A stretch of DNA of 64,000 bases from Nonomuraea roseoviolacea subsp. carminata (GTDB lineage: Bacteria > Actinomycetota > Actinomycetes > Streptosporangiales > Streptosporangiaceae): assembly GCF_024172185.1 (NCBI RefSeq), contig NZ_JAMZEC010000001.1, positions 7,161,001-7,225,000 of the forward strand, read 5' to 3'. The position numbers and the translations under genes are program-made. Below are positions 50,403-58,972 of this stretch, piece by piece; the stretch's first letter is position 1; every line of letters begins with the position of its first letter. The notes beneath the pieces are model-generated. The model had not been told where the DNA came from, ran no database searches, and saw only the letters and a list, made by a program, of their open reading frames with translations.

Positions 50403-51233
50403 TCACGCCACGACGGCCAGCAGTGTGGTCACGGCCTCGGCGAGCGCCGGATCGCCGGTCAGCTCCGCGCGGGCGCGGGCCTGCCCGACCGTGATCCCCC
50501 TGCTCGCCAGCCGCCAGAACGTGTCCTGGTCCATGGTGACGCGCGCGGCGGGCCGCGCGTCGCCGGGGTCCAGTGTCCACCGGCCGTCCCGCCGGACCGC
50601 GAGCCACCTCCCGCCGGCGGGTCCGGTCACCTCCAGCTCGACGGCCGTGCCCTCCGGCCGCTCCTCCGCGCGCAGCGCCCGCGGCAGGGCCCGGGCGAAG
50701 ATCTCCAGGACCGGGCGGACGAGCTCGGGGTCGTCGGCCCCGGGGACGCCCACGGCGTCGCGCACCTGCTGCTGGTGCACCCAGAACTCGGTGTACTCGC
50801 GGCCGATGTCCAGCCACGCCGGGCTCGGCAGGTCCGTCGCCGCCCAGGACACGTCCAGACCGGCGGGCCCGGCCGGGTCCACGGCCGCCCACATCGCGTC
50901 CAGTCGGGGCCCGAGGTGGTCCAGCAGCTCGATCATCAGCCTCGGGCTGAGCTGCCGGGCCGCGCGGACGAACTCCTCGTTGACGCGCGCCAGGTAGGCC
51001 GGCAGCGTCTCGTCGCTCGCGAACACCGCGCCGCCGTGCCCGTCGCGGCCGCCCGACAGCCGCCGCGCGTAGTCGTTGAGGACGTGCCCGACGACGTCGT
51101 GCACGTCCCAGCCGGGGCAGACCGTCGGCCGCGCCCAGTCCGCCGGCCCCAGCCCGCCGAGCAAATCGAGGAAGGCGCGGCGCTCGCGCGGGAACAGCGG
51201 GCGCACGTCGACGGCAGGTCCGAAGATCGTCAT
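50403..51233 (-). CDS. Maleylpyruvate isomerase-family (DinB-like) protein
   Basis: About 276 residues from ATG 51233 (a GTG-type longer frame to 51257 exists). The N-terminal four-helix metal-binding domain shows FLDLLGGLGPADWARPTVCPGWDVHDVVGHVLND, with His at the expected spacing, later YTEFWVHQQQVRDAVG. The C-terminal part (WRLASRGITVGQARARAELTGDPALA) is a SCP2-like domain. Such MDMPI/TIGR03083 proteins are thought to be thiol-dependent metalloenzymes (mycothiol in actinobacteria), but the reaction of this one is unknown. The HxlR gene follows. Confidence 0.85.
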   Translation of the reverse strand: MTIFGPAVDVRPLFPRERRAFLDLLGGLGPADWARPTVCPGWDVHDVVGHVLNDYARRLSGGRDGHGGAVFASDETLPAYLARVNEEFVRAARQLSPRLMIELLDHLGPRLDAMWAAVDPAGPAGLDVSWAATDLPSPAWLDIGREYTEFWVHQQQVRDAVGVPGADDPELVRPVLEIFARALPRALRAEERPEGTAVELEVTGPAGGRWLAVRRDGRWTLDPGDARPAARVTMDQDTFWRLASRGITVGQARARAELTGDPALAEAVTTLLAVVA

Positions 51234-51328
51234 TCTCCGACCGTACGCGAAAGGCACCGAATGGTGTGCGACGACCTCCGTACCGTCGTCCTCGTCACCA
51301 CCACCCCTCCTGACGAACGGAGCACACC

Positions 51329-51976
51329 ATGCGGATCGGCATCCTGGGCGCGGGCGACATGGCCGACGCCCTCGGCACCCGGTGGTTCGGCGCCGGGCAC
51401 GAGATCATGATCAGTGGCCGCGACCCCGTGCGGACGGCGGCCTCGGCGGCGCGGATGACCGGCGCGGCCGGCGCGTCCCACGGGGCCGTGCTGGCGGGCA
51501 CGTGGGCGGAGGCGGCCGCGTTCGGCGACGTCGTGATGGCGGCCGTCCGGGAGGCGGGGCTGCGCGACGTGCTCACCGCCGCCGGCCCGGCGCTGCGCGG
51601 CAAGCCGCTCATCGACGTGACCAACTCCGCCACGCCGGACTCGTACGACCCGGCGCGTCCGATCGCCCGGATGGCGGCCGACATCACAGGGGCCCACGTG
51701 GTGAAGGCGTTCAACCTGGGACACGTGGACGTCTGGCGCATGACGCCACCGGTCTTCGGCGGCCGGCCGCTGGCGGTACCGCTCTGCGGCGACGACCCGG
51801 AGGCGCTGGCGAAGGTGCGGGGGCTGGTCGAGGAGCTCGGCTGCACCGCGCTGGACGGCGGCGGCCTCGCCCGTGCCACCCTCCTGGAGGCCACGGCCGC
51901 GTTCGTCATCGGCCTCTGGTTCGCCGGCGCCGACGCCCAGGCCATCCTCACCCCGCTGGAGCACGCCGGCCCCTGA
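51329..51976 (+). CDS. NADP-binding oxidoreductase, F420-dependent NADP reductase-like
   Basis: A 215-residue Rossmann protein. MRIGILGAGDMADALGTRW is the dinucleotide site, ISGRDPVRTAASAA continues it, and PLIDVTNSATPD, VKAFNLGHVDVW and CGDDPEALAKVRGLVEELGCTALDGGGLARATLLE follow the NADPH:F420 oxidoreductase/6PGDH-like pattern. The absence of a known catalytic residue set leaves the substrate open. GGAG site before the ATG. Divergent from the MDMPI-like gene; shared control by the nearby HxlR protein is plausible. Confidence 0.85.
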   Translation: MRIGILGAGDMADALGTRWFGAGHEIMISGRDPVRTAASAARMTGAAGASHGAVLAGTWAEAAAFGDVVMAAVREAGLRDVLTAAGPALRGKPLIDVTNSATPDSYDPARPIARMAADITGAHVVKAFNLGHVDVWRMTPPVFGGRPLAVPLCGDDPEALAKVRGLVEELGCTALDGGGLARATLLEATAAFVIGLWFAGADAQAILTPLEHAGP

Positions 51977-51981
51977 CCCCG

Positions 51982-52641
51982 TCAGAGGGGGTGGCGGGCC
52001 AGGTGGTCGGCGTGGCGGATGGGCTCCGGGAGCCGGTAACGGGGCGTCAGGCGCAGCACCTGCTCCGTGGCCGTCTCCAGGGAGAGGCGGTGGCCGGGGG
52101 AGACGTACACCGGCTTGACCCCCTCCCGGGTGCGGACCGCCCGGCCCACCGTCCGCCCGTCCAGCGTGATCGGCGTCCACGATCCGCGCCCCGGCTCCGG
52201 AGGCGCGTGGTCGCCGACGAACGGCGTCTTGCCCACCCCCATCGCCGGAAGTCCCGTCAGCACCCCGAGGTGGCAGGCCAGGCCGAACCCCCGGGGGTGC
52301 GCCACCCCGTACCCGTCGCACACCAGCAGCTCCGGCGTGATCCGCAGCCGTTCCAGGGCCTCGACCAGCGCGGGCAGCTCCCGGAACGCGAACAGCCCCG
52401 GCACGTACGGGAACCGGGCCTCGCCCTCGGCGGTCACCCGCTCCACCACCTCCAGCGTGGCGGCGTCGAGCACGACCACGGCCGCCCGCACCCGGTCGTC
52501 ACCGTGGTAGTGGACGTCCAGGCCCGCCACCACGCCGAACGAGGCCGGCCCGGTGAGCTCGACCCGCGGGCGCAGCCGGTCCTGGATGGCCTGTGCCTCC
52601 TCGACGGTGGCCGGCCACGGGTGAAGCTGGTTCACGCGCAC
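51982..52641 (-). CDS. nfi: Endonuclease V
   Basis: A 219-residue DNA repair enzyme that nicks DNA one base 3' of deaminated bases such as inosine. Family features: VVAGLDVHYHGDDRVRAAVVVLD (first metal Asp), YVPGLFAFRELPALVEALERL, LLVCDGYGVAHPRGFGLACHLGV (D in the second motif) and GVGKTPFVG. It ends 5 bases after the convergent oxidoreductase gene. Divergent from a TSUP permease gene 56 bases away. Confidence 0.93.
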   Translation of the reverse strand: MRVNQLHPWPATVEEAQAIQDRLRPRVELTGPASFGVVAGLDVHYHGDDRVRAAVVVLDAATLEVVERVTAEGEARFPYVPGLFAFRELPALVEALERLRITPELLVCDGYGVAHPRGFGLACHLGVLTGLPAMGVGKTPFVGDHAPPEPGRGSWTPITLDGRTVGRAVRTREGVKPVYVSPGHRLSLETATEQVLRLTPRYRLPEPIRHADHLARHPL

Positions 52642-52697
52642 ATGATCAATGTAGCCCCACGCACAGGGACAGAACGGACGGCCCTTAGCATGTCCAG

Positions 52698-53438
52698 GTG
52701 ATCGTGGGAGACGTGCTGGGACTTCTCGGCGTCGGGGTGGCGGCCGGGGTCGTCAGCACCGTGGTCAGCCTCGCCTCGATCGTGTCCTATCCCTCGCTGC
52801 TGGCCTTCGGCCTGCCGCCGCTCACCGCCAACGTCACCAACACGGTCGCCCTGCTGTTCACCGGCCTCGGCGCGGCGGCCGGCTCGCGGCCCGAGCTGGC
52901 CGGGCAGGGCGCGCGGGTGCTCCGGCTCGGCTGGATCGCCGCGCTCGGCGGCGCGGCCGGCGCGGCGCTGCTGCTGCTCACGCCGTCGCGGACGTTCGAG
53001 CTGATCGCGCCGTGGCTCATCGCCGGGGCCTCGCTGCTGCTCGTGCGGCCGCCGTCGGCGCGCAAGCACGAGGAGCACGGCGTGCTCGCCCGGGTCGCGC
53101 TGTTCGTCGTGGCCGTCTACATCGGCTACTTCGGCGCGGCGGGCGGCATCCTCCTGTTCGCGGTGCTGTCGGCGATGCTCGACCAGGCGCCCGCCCGGAC
53201 GAACGCGGTCAAGAACGTGGTGTCCGGGCTGGCCAACGCGGTCGCGGCGATCGGGTTCGCGCTGTTCGGGCCCGTGGACTGGGTGGCGGTGGGGCCGCTC
53301 GCGGCCGGGTTCCTGCTCGGCGGGTGGATCGGGCCGAAGATCGCCCGGCGGCTGCCGGGGCAGGGCCTGCGCTACCTGGCCGCCGTCTGCGGCCTCGCCG
53401 TCGCCGCCAAGCTCGGCTACGAGGCGTACGCCTCCTGA
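52698..53438 (+). CDS. TSUP family permease (TauE/SafE)
   Basis: A 246-residue membrane protein with about eight helices. TauE/SafE features: GVGVAAGVVSTVVSLASIVSYPSLLAFGLPP, NVTNTVALLFTGLGAA and IGYFGAAGGILLFAVLSAML. These proteins move sulfite, sulfoacetate or other organic anions. GTG start sits 6 bases after a TAGCAT -10 box (52686-52691), so translation is probably leaderless. The stop codon lies in the first unit of a 41-bp tandem repeat. Confidence 0.88.
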   Translation: MIVGDVLGLLGVGVAAGVVSTVVSLASIVSYPSLLAFGLPPLTANVTNTVALLFTGLGAAAGSRPELAGQGARVLRLGWIAALGGAAGAALLLLTPSRTFELIAPWLIAGASLLLVRPPSARKHEEHGVLARVALFVVAVYIGYFGAAGGILLFAVLSAMLDQAPARTNAVKNVVSGLANAVAAIGFALFGPVDWVAVGPLAAGFLLGGWIGPKIARRLPGQGLRYLAAVCGLAVAAKLGYEAYAS

Positions 53439-53559
53439 GGCGGCGAGCCTCGCCCGGCCACGAGGCGTACGCCTCCTGAGGCGGCGGGCCTCGTCCGGCT
53501 ACGAGGTGTGCGCCTCCTGAGGCGGCGGGCCTCGTCCGGCCACGAGGTGCGCGCCTCCT
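53419..53559. repeat. 41-bp tandem repeat spanning the TSUP stop codon
   Basis: Units start at 53419, 53460, 53501 and 53542 (the last cut after 18 bases). The first contains the last six codons and TGA of the TSUP gene (EAYAS); the copies repeat this with small changes. Each unit holds two short dyads, GAGGCG-TA-CGCCTC and GAGGC-N5-GCCTC, so the array could act as a multi-hairpin terminator before the convergent amidotransferase gene. Confidence 0.92.
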
Positions 53560-53566
53560 CAGGTGG

Positions 53567-54256
53567 TCAGCCGCGTTCGGCGACGAGCTTGGCGAAGCGG
53601 GTGGCGACCTCGCGCCAGATCGGCGTGGAGATCGGCTCGTCGGCCACCGCCCCCGCGTACACCTCGTCGGGGTCGAAGCCGTCCACCTCCCACGCCCGGA
53701 TGCGCTCCGGCAGCACCTCGGGGTGGAACTGCACGCCCCACGCCCGCCCGCCCACGCGGAACGCCTGGTACGGGCAGCGTTCGGTCTCGGCGAGCCAGAC
53801 CGCGTCCGGCGGCAGGGCGGTGATCGCGTCCACGTGGTGCTCGATGGCGGGCACCACCGGCGGCAGCCCGTGGAACAGCGGGTCGCTCGCCGTCTCGGGC
53901 CGCAGCGTGACGGGGACGCTGCCGTTCTCCGGGGCGCCCGCGTCGCCGGTCACCTCGCCGCCCGCCACCTCGGCGAGCATCTGCCCGCCCAGGCAGATGC
54001 CGAGGTACGGCACCTGACCGGCCACGGCCTCGGCCACCAGCCCGCGCGTGGGCGCCAGCCACGGCGCCCGGTCGTCCTCGCCGGGCAGGTAGCCGCCACC
54101 CATCATGATCATCGCGTCGTGGCGCAGCTCCGCGGGCACGGGCGCGCCGTCGTAGGCGTGGACGACGTCGAGCCGCAGCCCCATGTCCTCCAGCCAGCCG
54201 CCGAGCCGGCCGGGGCCGCCGCTCCTGCTGTTCTGCACGATCAGGACGTCACGCAT
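53567..54256 (-). CDS. Glutamine amidotransferase (class I, GMP synthase-like)
   Basis: A 229-residue class I glutaminase. The nucleophile cysteine lies in YLGICLGGQMLAE, and the His-Glu pair in WGVQFHPEVLPERI. The protein is a stand-alone relative of the GuaA amidotransferase domain that often acts on small molecules. It ends the folD gene group, but amide transfer target is unknown. The 54-base gap to folD suggests the same operon. Confidence 0.85.
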   Translation of the reverse strand: MRDVLIVQNSRSGGPGRLGGWLEDMGLRLDVVHAYDGAPVPAELRHDAMIMMGGGYLPGEDDRAPWLAPTRGLVAEAVAGQVPYLGICLGGQMLAEVAGGEVTGDAGAPENGSVPVTLRPETASDPLFHGLPPVVPAIEHHVDAITALPPDAVWLAETERCPYQAFRVGGRAWGVQFHPEVLPERIRAWEVDGFDPDEVYAGAVADEPISTPIWREVATRFAKLVAERG

Positions 54257-54310
54257 CAGGCGTCTTCACCTTCCGGCGGGTGCGGGGGGTCGTCGTCGAG
54301 GAGGGAACGG

Positions 54311-55156
54311 TCACGTCAGCCCGGCCGCGGTGACGGTGTGGCGCAGCAGCAGGGCCGTCGTCACCGGCCCCACCCCGCCGGGCACCGGCGTGAGCGCCCC
54401 GGCCCGGCCGATGACCGCGTCGAAGTCGACGTCGCCGGTCAGGCCGCCGTCGGCCGTCGGGTTGGTGCCGACGTCGATCACGACCGCCCCGGGCGCCACG
54501 TGCTCCGCGCCGATCAGCCCGGCCCGGCCCACGGCCGCGACCAGCACCTCGGCGGTGGAGGTCACCGCGGCCAGGTCGCGGGTGCGGGAGTGGCAGACGG
54601 TCACGGTGGCGTGCCGGTCGAGCAGCAGGTGCGCCAGCGGCTTGCCCACGACGGTGGACCGGCCGACCACGACCGCCCGGGCGCCCTTCAGGGTGACGCC
54701 GTGCCGGTCGAGCAGCGCCATCACCGCGGCGGCCGTGGCCGGCGCGAACGCGGGCAGGCCGGCGGCCAGCCGGCCGAGCGACAGCGGGTTGGCGCCGTCG
54801 ACGTCCTTGGCCGGGTCGATCGAGGCGGCCAGTTCCTGCGCGGACACGCCCTCGGGCAGCGGGGTCTGCAGCATGACGCCGTGCACCCCGGGGTCGGCGC
54901 TGAGCCGTTCGAGCGTGGCCCGGATGCCCTCCGCCTGGGCGGCCGGGCCCAGATCCACGATGTCGCAGGCGACGCCCGCTCCGGCGGCGGCCTTGGCGAT
55001 GGAGCGCACGTACCACAGGGTCGCCTCGTCGCCGGTGGCGACGACGACGGCCAGGCGCGGCGTCGTCCCGGAGGACCGCACCAGCCCGGCGATCTCCTCC
55101 TTGATCGCCGCGGCGGTCTCCCGGCCGCGCAGCTCCACCCCGAGAGAATCAGTCAT
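54311..55156 (-). CDS. folD: Bifunctional methylenetetrahydrofolate dehydrogenase/cyclohydrolase
   Basis: A 281-residue folate enzyme that interconverts 5,10-methylene-THF, methenyl-THF and 10-formyl-THF with NADP. Family motifs: PRLAVVVATGDEATLWYVRSIAKAA (with Tyr at the YxxxK position), VMLQTPLPEGVSAQELAASIDP-like segment, and PGGVGPVTTALLLRHTV, plus VVGRSTVVGKPLAHLL for NADP. Tyr-Lys pairing reads YVRSIAK. It overlaps the cyclodeaminase gene by four bases, a natural partner in one-carbon metabolism. Confidence 0.93.
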   Translation of the reverse strand: MTDSLGVELRGRETAAAIKEEIAGLVRSSGTTPRLAVVVATGDEATLWYVRSIAKAAAGAGVACDIVDLGPAAQAEGIRATLERLSADPGVHGVMLQTPLPEGVSAQELAASIDPAKDVDGANPLSLGRLAAGLPAFAPATAAAVMALLDRHGVTLKGARAVVVGRSTVVGKPLAHLLLDRHATVTVCHSRTRDLAAVTSTAEVLVAAVGRAGLIGAEHVAPGAVVIDVGTNPTADGGLTGDVDFDAVIGRAGALTPVPGGVGPVTTALLLRHTVTAAGLT

Positions 55157-55767
55157 CGGGCCAGCCCCTTCCGCACGGCCGCCGTCACCCGCTCGGCCCG
55201 GGCGACGGCGTCGTCCACGCCCGCCAGCCGCTCGCGCAGCCCCTCCAGCACCCGCTCGTCCCGGATGCCGCCCATGTTGACCTCGACGTTGACCCGCGCC
55301 GTGGTCAGCGCGGCCCGGGCCGCCTCCGCGGCGGCGGCCACGTCGGTGACGACGTTGGGGTTGCCGATCGGCAGCAGCGTCTCGCAGAGCTCCACCAGGC
55401 GCGCGGCCGTCCCGGCGACCCGGGCGGGCGGCTCGGCCGCGCCGGCCAGGGCGGCGGCGATGGCCGCGCTCCGCTCCTCGCCCTTGGGCAGCCGGTACGC
55501 CTGCGTCACGGCCGTGAAGGCCGCCGCGTCCTCGGCGGCGAGGTCCAGGGCCCGCTCGCGCAGCGTGTCGGTCTCGGCGGTCACCGCGGCGACGGTCTCG
55601 GCGTGCCCGGCGTACCGGTCGCCGGTGGTGTACCGGGCCACCATGCCGAGCAGGGCCGCCGCCTGCGCCGCGTGCAGGGCCGCGGTGGCGCCGCCGCCCG
55701 GCGCGGGTTCGCGGGCGGCCAGCCGGTCGAGGAAGCCGCCGATCTCCATGTCGCGCATGGGCGGCAT
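55153..55767 (-). CDS. fchA: Cyclodeaminase/cyclohydrolase family protein
   Basis: A 204-residue protein of the formiminotransferase-cyclodeaminase (FTCD_C/FchA) family. Signatures: IGGFLDRLAAREPAPGGGATAALHAA and RLVELCETLLPIGNPNVVTDVAAAAEAARAALTTARVNVEVN. Such proteins convert formimino-THF or methenyl-THF. It overlaps folD by four bases, so both run as one translational unit for one-carbon supply. Starts at 55767 or 55758 are possible. Confidence 0.88.
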   Translation of the reverse strand: MPPMRDMEIGGFLDRLAAREPAPGGGATAALHAAQAAALLGMVARYTTGDRYAGHAETVAAVTAETDTLRERALDLAAEDAAAFTAVTQAYRLPKGEERSAAIAAALAGAAEPPARVAGTAARLVELCETLLPIGNPNVVTDVAAAAEAARAALTTARVNVEVNMGGIRDERVLEGLRERLAGVDDAVARAERVTAAVRKGLAR

Positions 55768-55830
55768 TCTGCCAGCCCGCCCCGCCGGACCGGGCGGCGG
55801 ATCACCGTCAGGCGGGTGACGTCGGGCGGG

Positions 55831-56466
55831 TCAGTCGCGGTGCATCGGCCGCGTCGTGTCGTCGGGCACCTGCCCCTGTCCGTACGAAGGCGACGACCCG
55901 TACGACGGCGCCGACCCGTACGAAGGCGACGAGCCGTAGGAGGACGACGAGCCCCCGTACCCCTGCGACGCCCCGTACTGCGGCGCACCGTGATCCGGCG
56001 AGCCCTGCCCCTGCGAGACCTGTCCCCGCGGCCCGTACCCCGGCGTCAGCGCCGCCGGCCGCGGCCCCCGCCAGCGCGAGGGGAACGCCGACGAGACCAG
56101 CAGCACGAACCCGAGGAGCAGGAACACCCCCGTCAGCCCCAGCGTGAGATAGCCGTTGCGCACCCAGCCCGGGATGAGGGCGTCCGGCACGACCGGCCCC
56201 GACATGATCTCGATGAACGGCAGCACGCCCAGCACGACGAACATGATCCCGCCGAGCAACGAGGCGATGGGCGACATCCGCGAGGCGGCGAGGACGGCCA
56301 CCAGCGCGCCGGCGGCGGCGATCAGGGCCAGGCCGGTCCAGGAGATCACGAAGTTGTGGAAGCTGCGGTTGACCTCGGTGACGCCGTACATGAGCATCAC
56401 GGCGATCAACGGCGGCAGGACGATCCCCGCGACCACTCCGAGCACATGACGCACACCGTTGGACAT
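55831..56466 (-). CDS. Membrane protein with Tyr/Gly/Ser-rich repeat tail
   Basis: A 211-residue protein with four predicted helices in the first 130 residues (VLGVVAGIVLPPLIAVMLMYGV, WTGLALIAAAGALVAVLAA, IASLLGGIMFVVLGVLPFIEI, LTLGLTGVFLLLGFVLLVSSAF). The cytoplasmic tail from about 140 repeats YGSSPSYGSAPSYGSSPSYG, encoded by short DNA repeats around 55875-55935. Low-complexity Tyr-rich tails on small membrane proteins are common in actinobacteria and may mediate condensation or binding; no function is known. Confidence 0.7.
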   Translation of the reverse strand: MSNGVRHVLGVVAGIVLPPLIAVMLMYGVTEVNRSFHNFVISWTGLALIAAAGALVAVLAASRMSPIASLLGGIMFVVLGVLPFIEIMSGPVVPDALIPGWVRNGYLTLGLTGVFLLLGFVLLVSSAFPSRWRGPRPAALTPGYGPRGQVSQGQGSPDHGAPQYGASQGYGGSSSSYGSSPSYGSAPSYGSSPSYGQGQVPDDTTRPMHRD

Positions 56467-56503
56467 GACGCCCCAACCCCCGTCATCTGGTCAGGGCTCC
56501 AAC

Positions 56504-57508
56504 CTACCGCGTGGATTCCCGCACCACGAGATCCGGCTGGAACATGATCTGCTGGTGCGCGTGCGTGTCGGGGTTGTCGCACTCGTCCAGCAGCAGCTCC
56601 GTGGCCACCCGGCCGAGCTGGTAGGTGGGCTGGCGGATCGACGACAGCGACACGGTCGAGGCCGAGGCGAAGTCGATGTCGTCGTACCCGATCAGCGACA
56701 CGTCGTCCGGCACCCGCACCCCCGCCTGGAGCAGCCCCCGCAGCATGCCGAGCGCCAGCAGGTCGTTGGCGCAGAACACCGCGTCGGGCAGGGCGTCGTC
56801 GGCCAGCAGCTTCTCGGCCGCCTGCTGGCCGGCCTTGGCGGTCATCGCCGGCATCGCGATCTCGCGCAGCTCCGCCGGGTCGCGCCCGGCCGCGGCGAGG
56901 GCCTGCTCGGCGCCGCGCCGCCGGTCCTGGCACTGCCGGATGGCCGCGGGCCCGGTCACGTAGCCGATGCGCCCGGCCCCGCCGCGCAGCAGGTGGCCGA
57001 CCGCCATGGCGCCGCCGGTCACGTCGTTGACCGCGACCGCGCACTGGCTGGAGCGCTCGGCCGGGTGGTCGACGAGCACGACGGCGATGTCCCGCTCGCG
57101 CAGCCGTTCCAGCCGGCCCGGGTCCTCGTCGGACGGCGTGATGAGCACGCCGCGCACCCGCTGCTCGGCGAAGACCAGCAGGTTGCGCTCCTCCTTCAGC
57201 CGGCTGCCCGAGGAGTTGCCGAGGATGACCGCGTAGCCGCGCTCGCTGGCCATGTCCTCCACGCCGGCGGCGACGTCGGTGAAGAACGGGTTGCCGATGT
57301 CGATCACCGACAGCCCGATCGTGCGGCTGTGACCGGCCCGCAGCGTGGACGCCGAGCCGTGCCGGACGAATCCCAGCTCCCGGATGGCGGCCTCGACCCG
57401 CACGCGGGTGCCGCCCGCGACCTTCTCGGGCCGGTTGAGCACGTTGGACACCGTGCCGGGCGACACGCCCGCCCGGGCCGCGACGTCCTTGATGCTCACT
57501 GTGGCCAT
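56504..57508 (-). CDS. LacI family regulator of the rhamnose locus
   Basis: A 334-residue repressor. Helix-turn-helix: VSIKDVAARAGVSPGTVSNVLNRPEKV with the hinge STLRAGHSRTIGLSVIDIGN. Effector domain: VLITPSDEDPGRLERLRERDIAVVLVDHP and VSLIGYDDIDFASASTVSLSSIRQP. ATG lies inside the end of the kinase gene (13-base overlap), so it is expressed with rhaB. It should bind the AAACGTTT-type dyads in the rhaB/rhaT gap, with rhamnose or a derivative as effector. Confidence 0.9.
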   Translation of the reverse strand: MATVSIKDVAARAGVSPGTVSNVLNRPEKVAGGTRVRVEAAIRELGFVRHGSASTLRAGHSRTIGLSVIDIGNPFFTDVAAGVEDMASERGYAVILGNSSGSRLKEERNLLVFAEQRVRGVLITPSDEDPGRLERLRERDIAVVLVDHPAERSSQCAVAVNDVTGGAMAVGHLLRGGAGRIGYVTGPAAIRQCQDRRRGAEQALAAAGRDPAELREIAMPAMTAKAGQQAAEKLLADDALPDAVFCANDLLALGMLRGLLQAGVRVPDDVSLIGYDDIDFASASTVSLSSIRQPTYQLGRVATELLLDECDNPDTHAHQQIMFQPDLVVRESTR

Positions 57509-58851
57509 TCACGCCCCCGGGGCTCGTAGGTGCGCACGTCCGCGCTCCGCCGTACCAGATCCCGCATCTCGGCCAGGTCGCCGACCAGGCCGCGGGCCCG
57601 CGCCTGCACCAGCGCGTTGCCGAGGGCGGCCGCCTCGACCGGGCCCGCCACCACCGGCAGCCCCGTCGCCTCGGCGGTGAGCCGGCACAGCAACGCGTTG
57701 CGCGAGCCGCCGCCGACCAGGTGGACGACCTCGACGGGCCGCCCGCTGAGGCGGGCCGCGTCGTCGACGGCCCTGCCGTAGGCGAGGGCGAGGCTCTGCA
57801 GGATGCATCGTACGGCCTGCGCCCTTCCCTCCGGCGGTCGCTGCCCCGTGCGCGCGCAGTAGGCGCCGATGCGGGCCGGCATGTCGCCCGGCGGCAGGAA
57901 CGACGGGTCGTCCGGGTCGATGACCGCCTCGACGCGGACCTTCCCGGCCTCGGCCAGCAGCGCCTCCAGGTCGGGGTGGTCCCAGACGCGCAGGCACTCC
58001 TGCAGGATCCACAGGCCCATGACGTTGCGCAGGTAGCGGACGGTGCCGTCCACGCCGGTCTCGTTGGTGAAGTTGGCCAGGCGGCTCTCCTCGGTGAGCA
58101 CGGGCTCGGGCAGCTCGACGCCGACCAGCGACCAGGTGCCGCACGAGATGTAGGCGAAGTGCGGGCCCGCGGCGGGCACGGCGACCACGGCGGAGGCGGT
58201 GTCGTGCGAGGCGACCTGGGTGACGACGGTGGAGTAGCCCAGCTCGGCGGCCACGTCGTCGCGCACGGGGCCGGACGCGGCGTCGGTGATGGGCGGCAGG
58301 ATCCGGCGGGGCAGGCCGAGCCGGTCGACGAGGTCCCACGCCCAGTCGCGGCGGGTCACGTCGTACAGGCCGGTGGTGGAGGCGTTGGTGCGCTCGGCGC
58401 CGATCCGGCCGGTCAGCCAGTAGCCGATCAGGTCCGGGATCATCAGCAGGGTCTCGGCGCCGTCGAGCCGCTCGCGCAGGAGCTGGTTCACGGTGGTGAA
58501 CGGCAGGAACTGCAGCCCCGTCACCTCGTACGGGTCGATCCGCTCGGTGATGTCCGCCGTGCGCGAGTCGCGGTAGTGGACCGGGTTGCCGATCAGGCGG
58601 CCCGCGGCGTCGAACAGGCCGTAGTCCACGGCCCAGGAGTCGATGCCGGCCGACTCGGCGGGGCCCGCCTTGCGCAGGCCGTCGAGCACGCCCTGGTGGA
58701 GGGCGAGGATGTCCCAGTGCAGGGTCCCGGCGACCCGTACGGGCCGGTTGGGGAAGCGGTGCGCCTCGGTGAGCTCGATCGCGCCGGGGGTGATGTCGGC
58801 GATCATCACGCGCCCGCTCGACGCGCCCAGGTCCACAGCGGTGAATCGCAT
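57496..58851 (-). CDS. rhaB: Rhamnulokinase
   Basis: A 451-residue FGGY-family kinase that phosphorylates L-rhamnulose with ATP. Signatures: FTAVDLGASSGRVMIADI, GIDSWAVDYGLFDAAGRLIGNPVHYRDSRT, ASHDTASAVVAVPA, YISCGTWSLVGVELPEPV and VHLVGGGSRNALLCRLTAEATGLPV. The ATG 58851 was chosen over an upstream in-frame start because it begins the ATPase fold and leaves the operator outside. Divergent from rhaT; isomerase and aldolase genes are not seen in the window but may lie downstream of the mutarotase. Confidence 0.93.
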   Translation of the reverse strand: MRFTAVDLGASSGRVMIADITPGAIELTEAHRFPNRPVRVAGTLHWDILALHQGVLDGLRKAGPAESAGIDSWAVDYGLFDAAGRLIGNPVHYRDSRTADITERIDPYEVTGLQFLPFTTVNQLLRERLDGAETLLMIPDLIGYWLTGRIGAERTNASTTGLYDVTRRDWAWDLVDRLGLPRRILPPITDAASGPVRDDVAAELGYSTVVTQVASHDTASAVVAVPAAGPHFAYISCGTWSLVGVELPEPVLTEESRLANFTNETGVDGTVRYLRNVMGLWILQECLRVWDHPDLEALLAEAGKVRVEAVIDPDDPSFLPPGDMPARIGAYCARTGQRPPEGRAQAVRCILQSLALAYGRAVDDAARLSGRPVEVVHLVGGGSRNALLCRLTAEATGLPVVAGPVEAAALGNALVQARARGLVGDLAEMRDLVRRSADVRTYEPRGREWPQ

Positions 58852-58856
58852 GGCCC

Positions 58857-58874
58857 GATTAAAACGTATCAATC
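58857..58874. promoter_or_regulatory. LacI-type operator near rhaB
   Basis: GATTAAAACGTATCAATC is an 18-base imperfect palindrome around ACGT with outer arms GATT/AATC, lying only 6 bases upstream of the rhaB start codon. It shares TTAAAACGT with the second site near rhaT. Confidence 0.55.
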
Positions 58875-58902
58875 ACAATGGCGCCATAGCGGAGCATGCC
58901 CA

Positions 58903-58958
58903 TTGACGCTCGCAGGCGCAACGCCTAGATTCCGGGAACATCGTGTTAAAACGTTTGT
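58903..58958 (+). promoter_or_regulatory. rhaT promoter and operator
   Basis: TTGACG (58903-58908) and TAGATT (58926-58931) are 17 bases apart, a good promoter. The start would fall at about 58938, and GTTAAAACGTTTGTC with perfect core AAACGTTT (58949-58956) lies directly after it, a usual site for a repressor that blocks polymerase. Confidence 0.65.
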
Positions 58959-58972
58959 CGCGCGGAGGCTGT

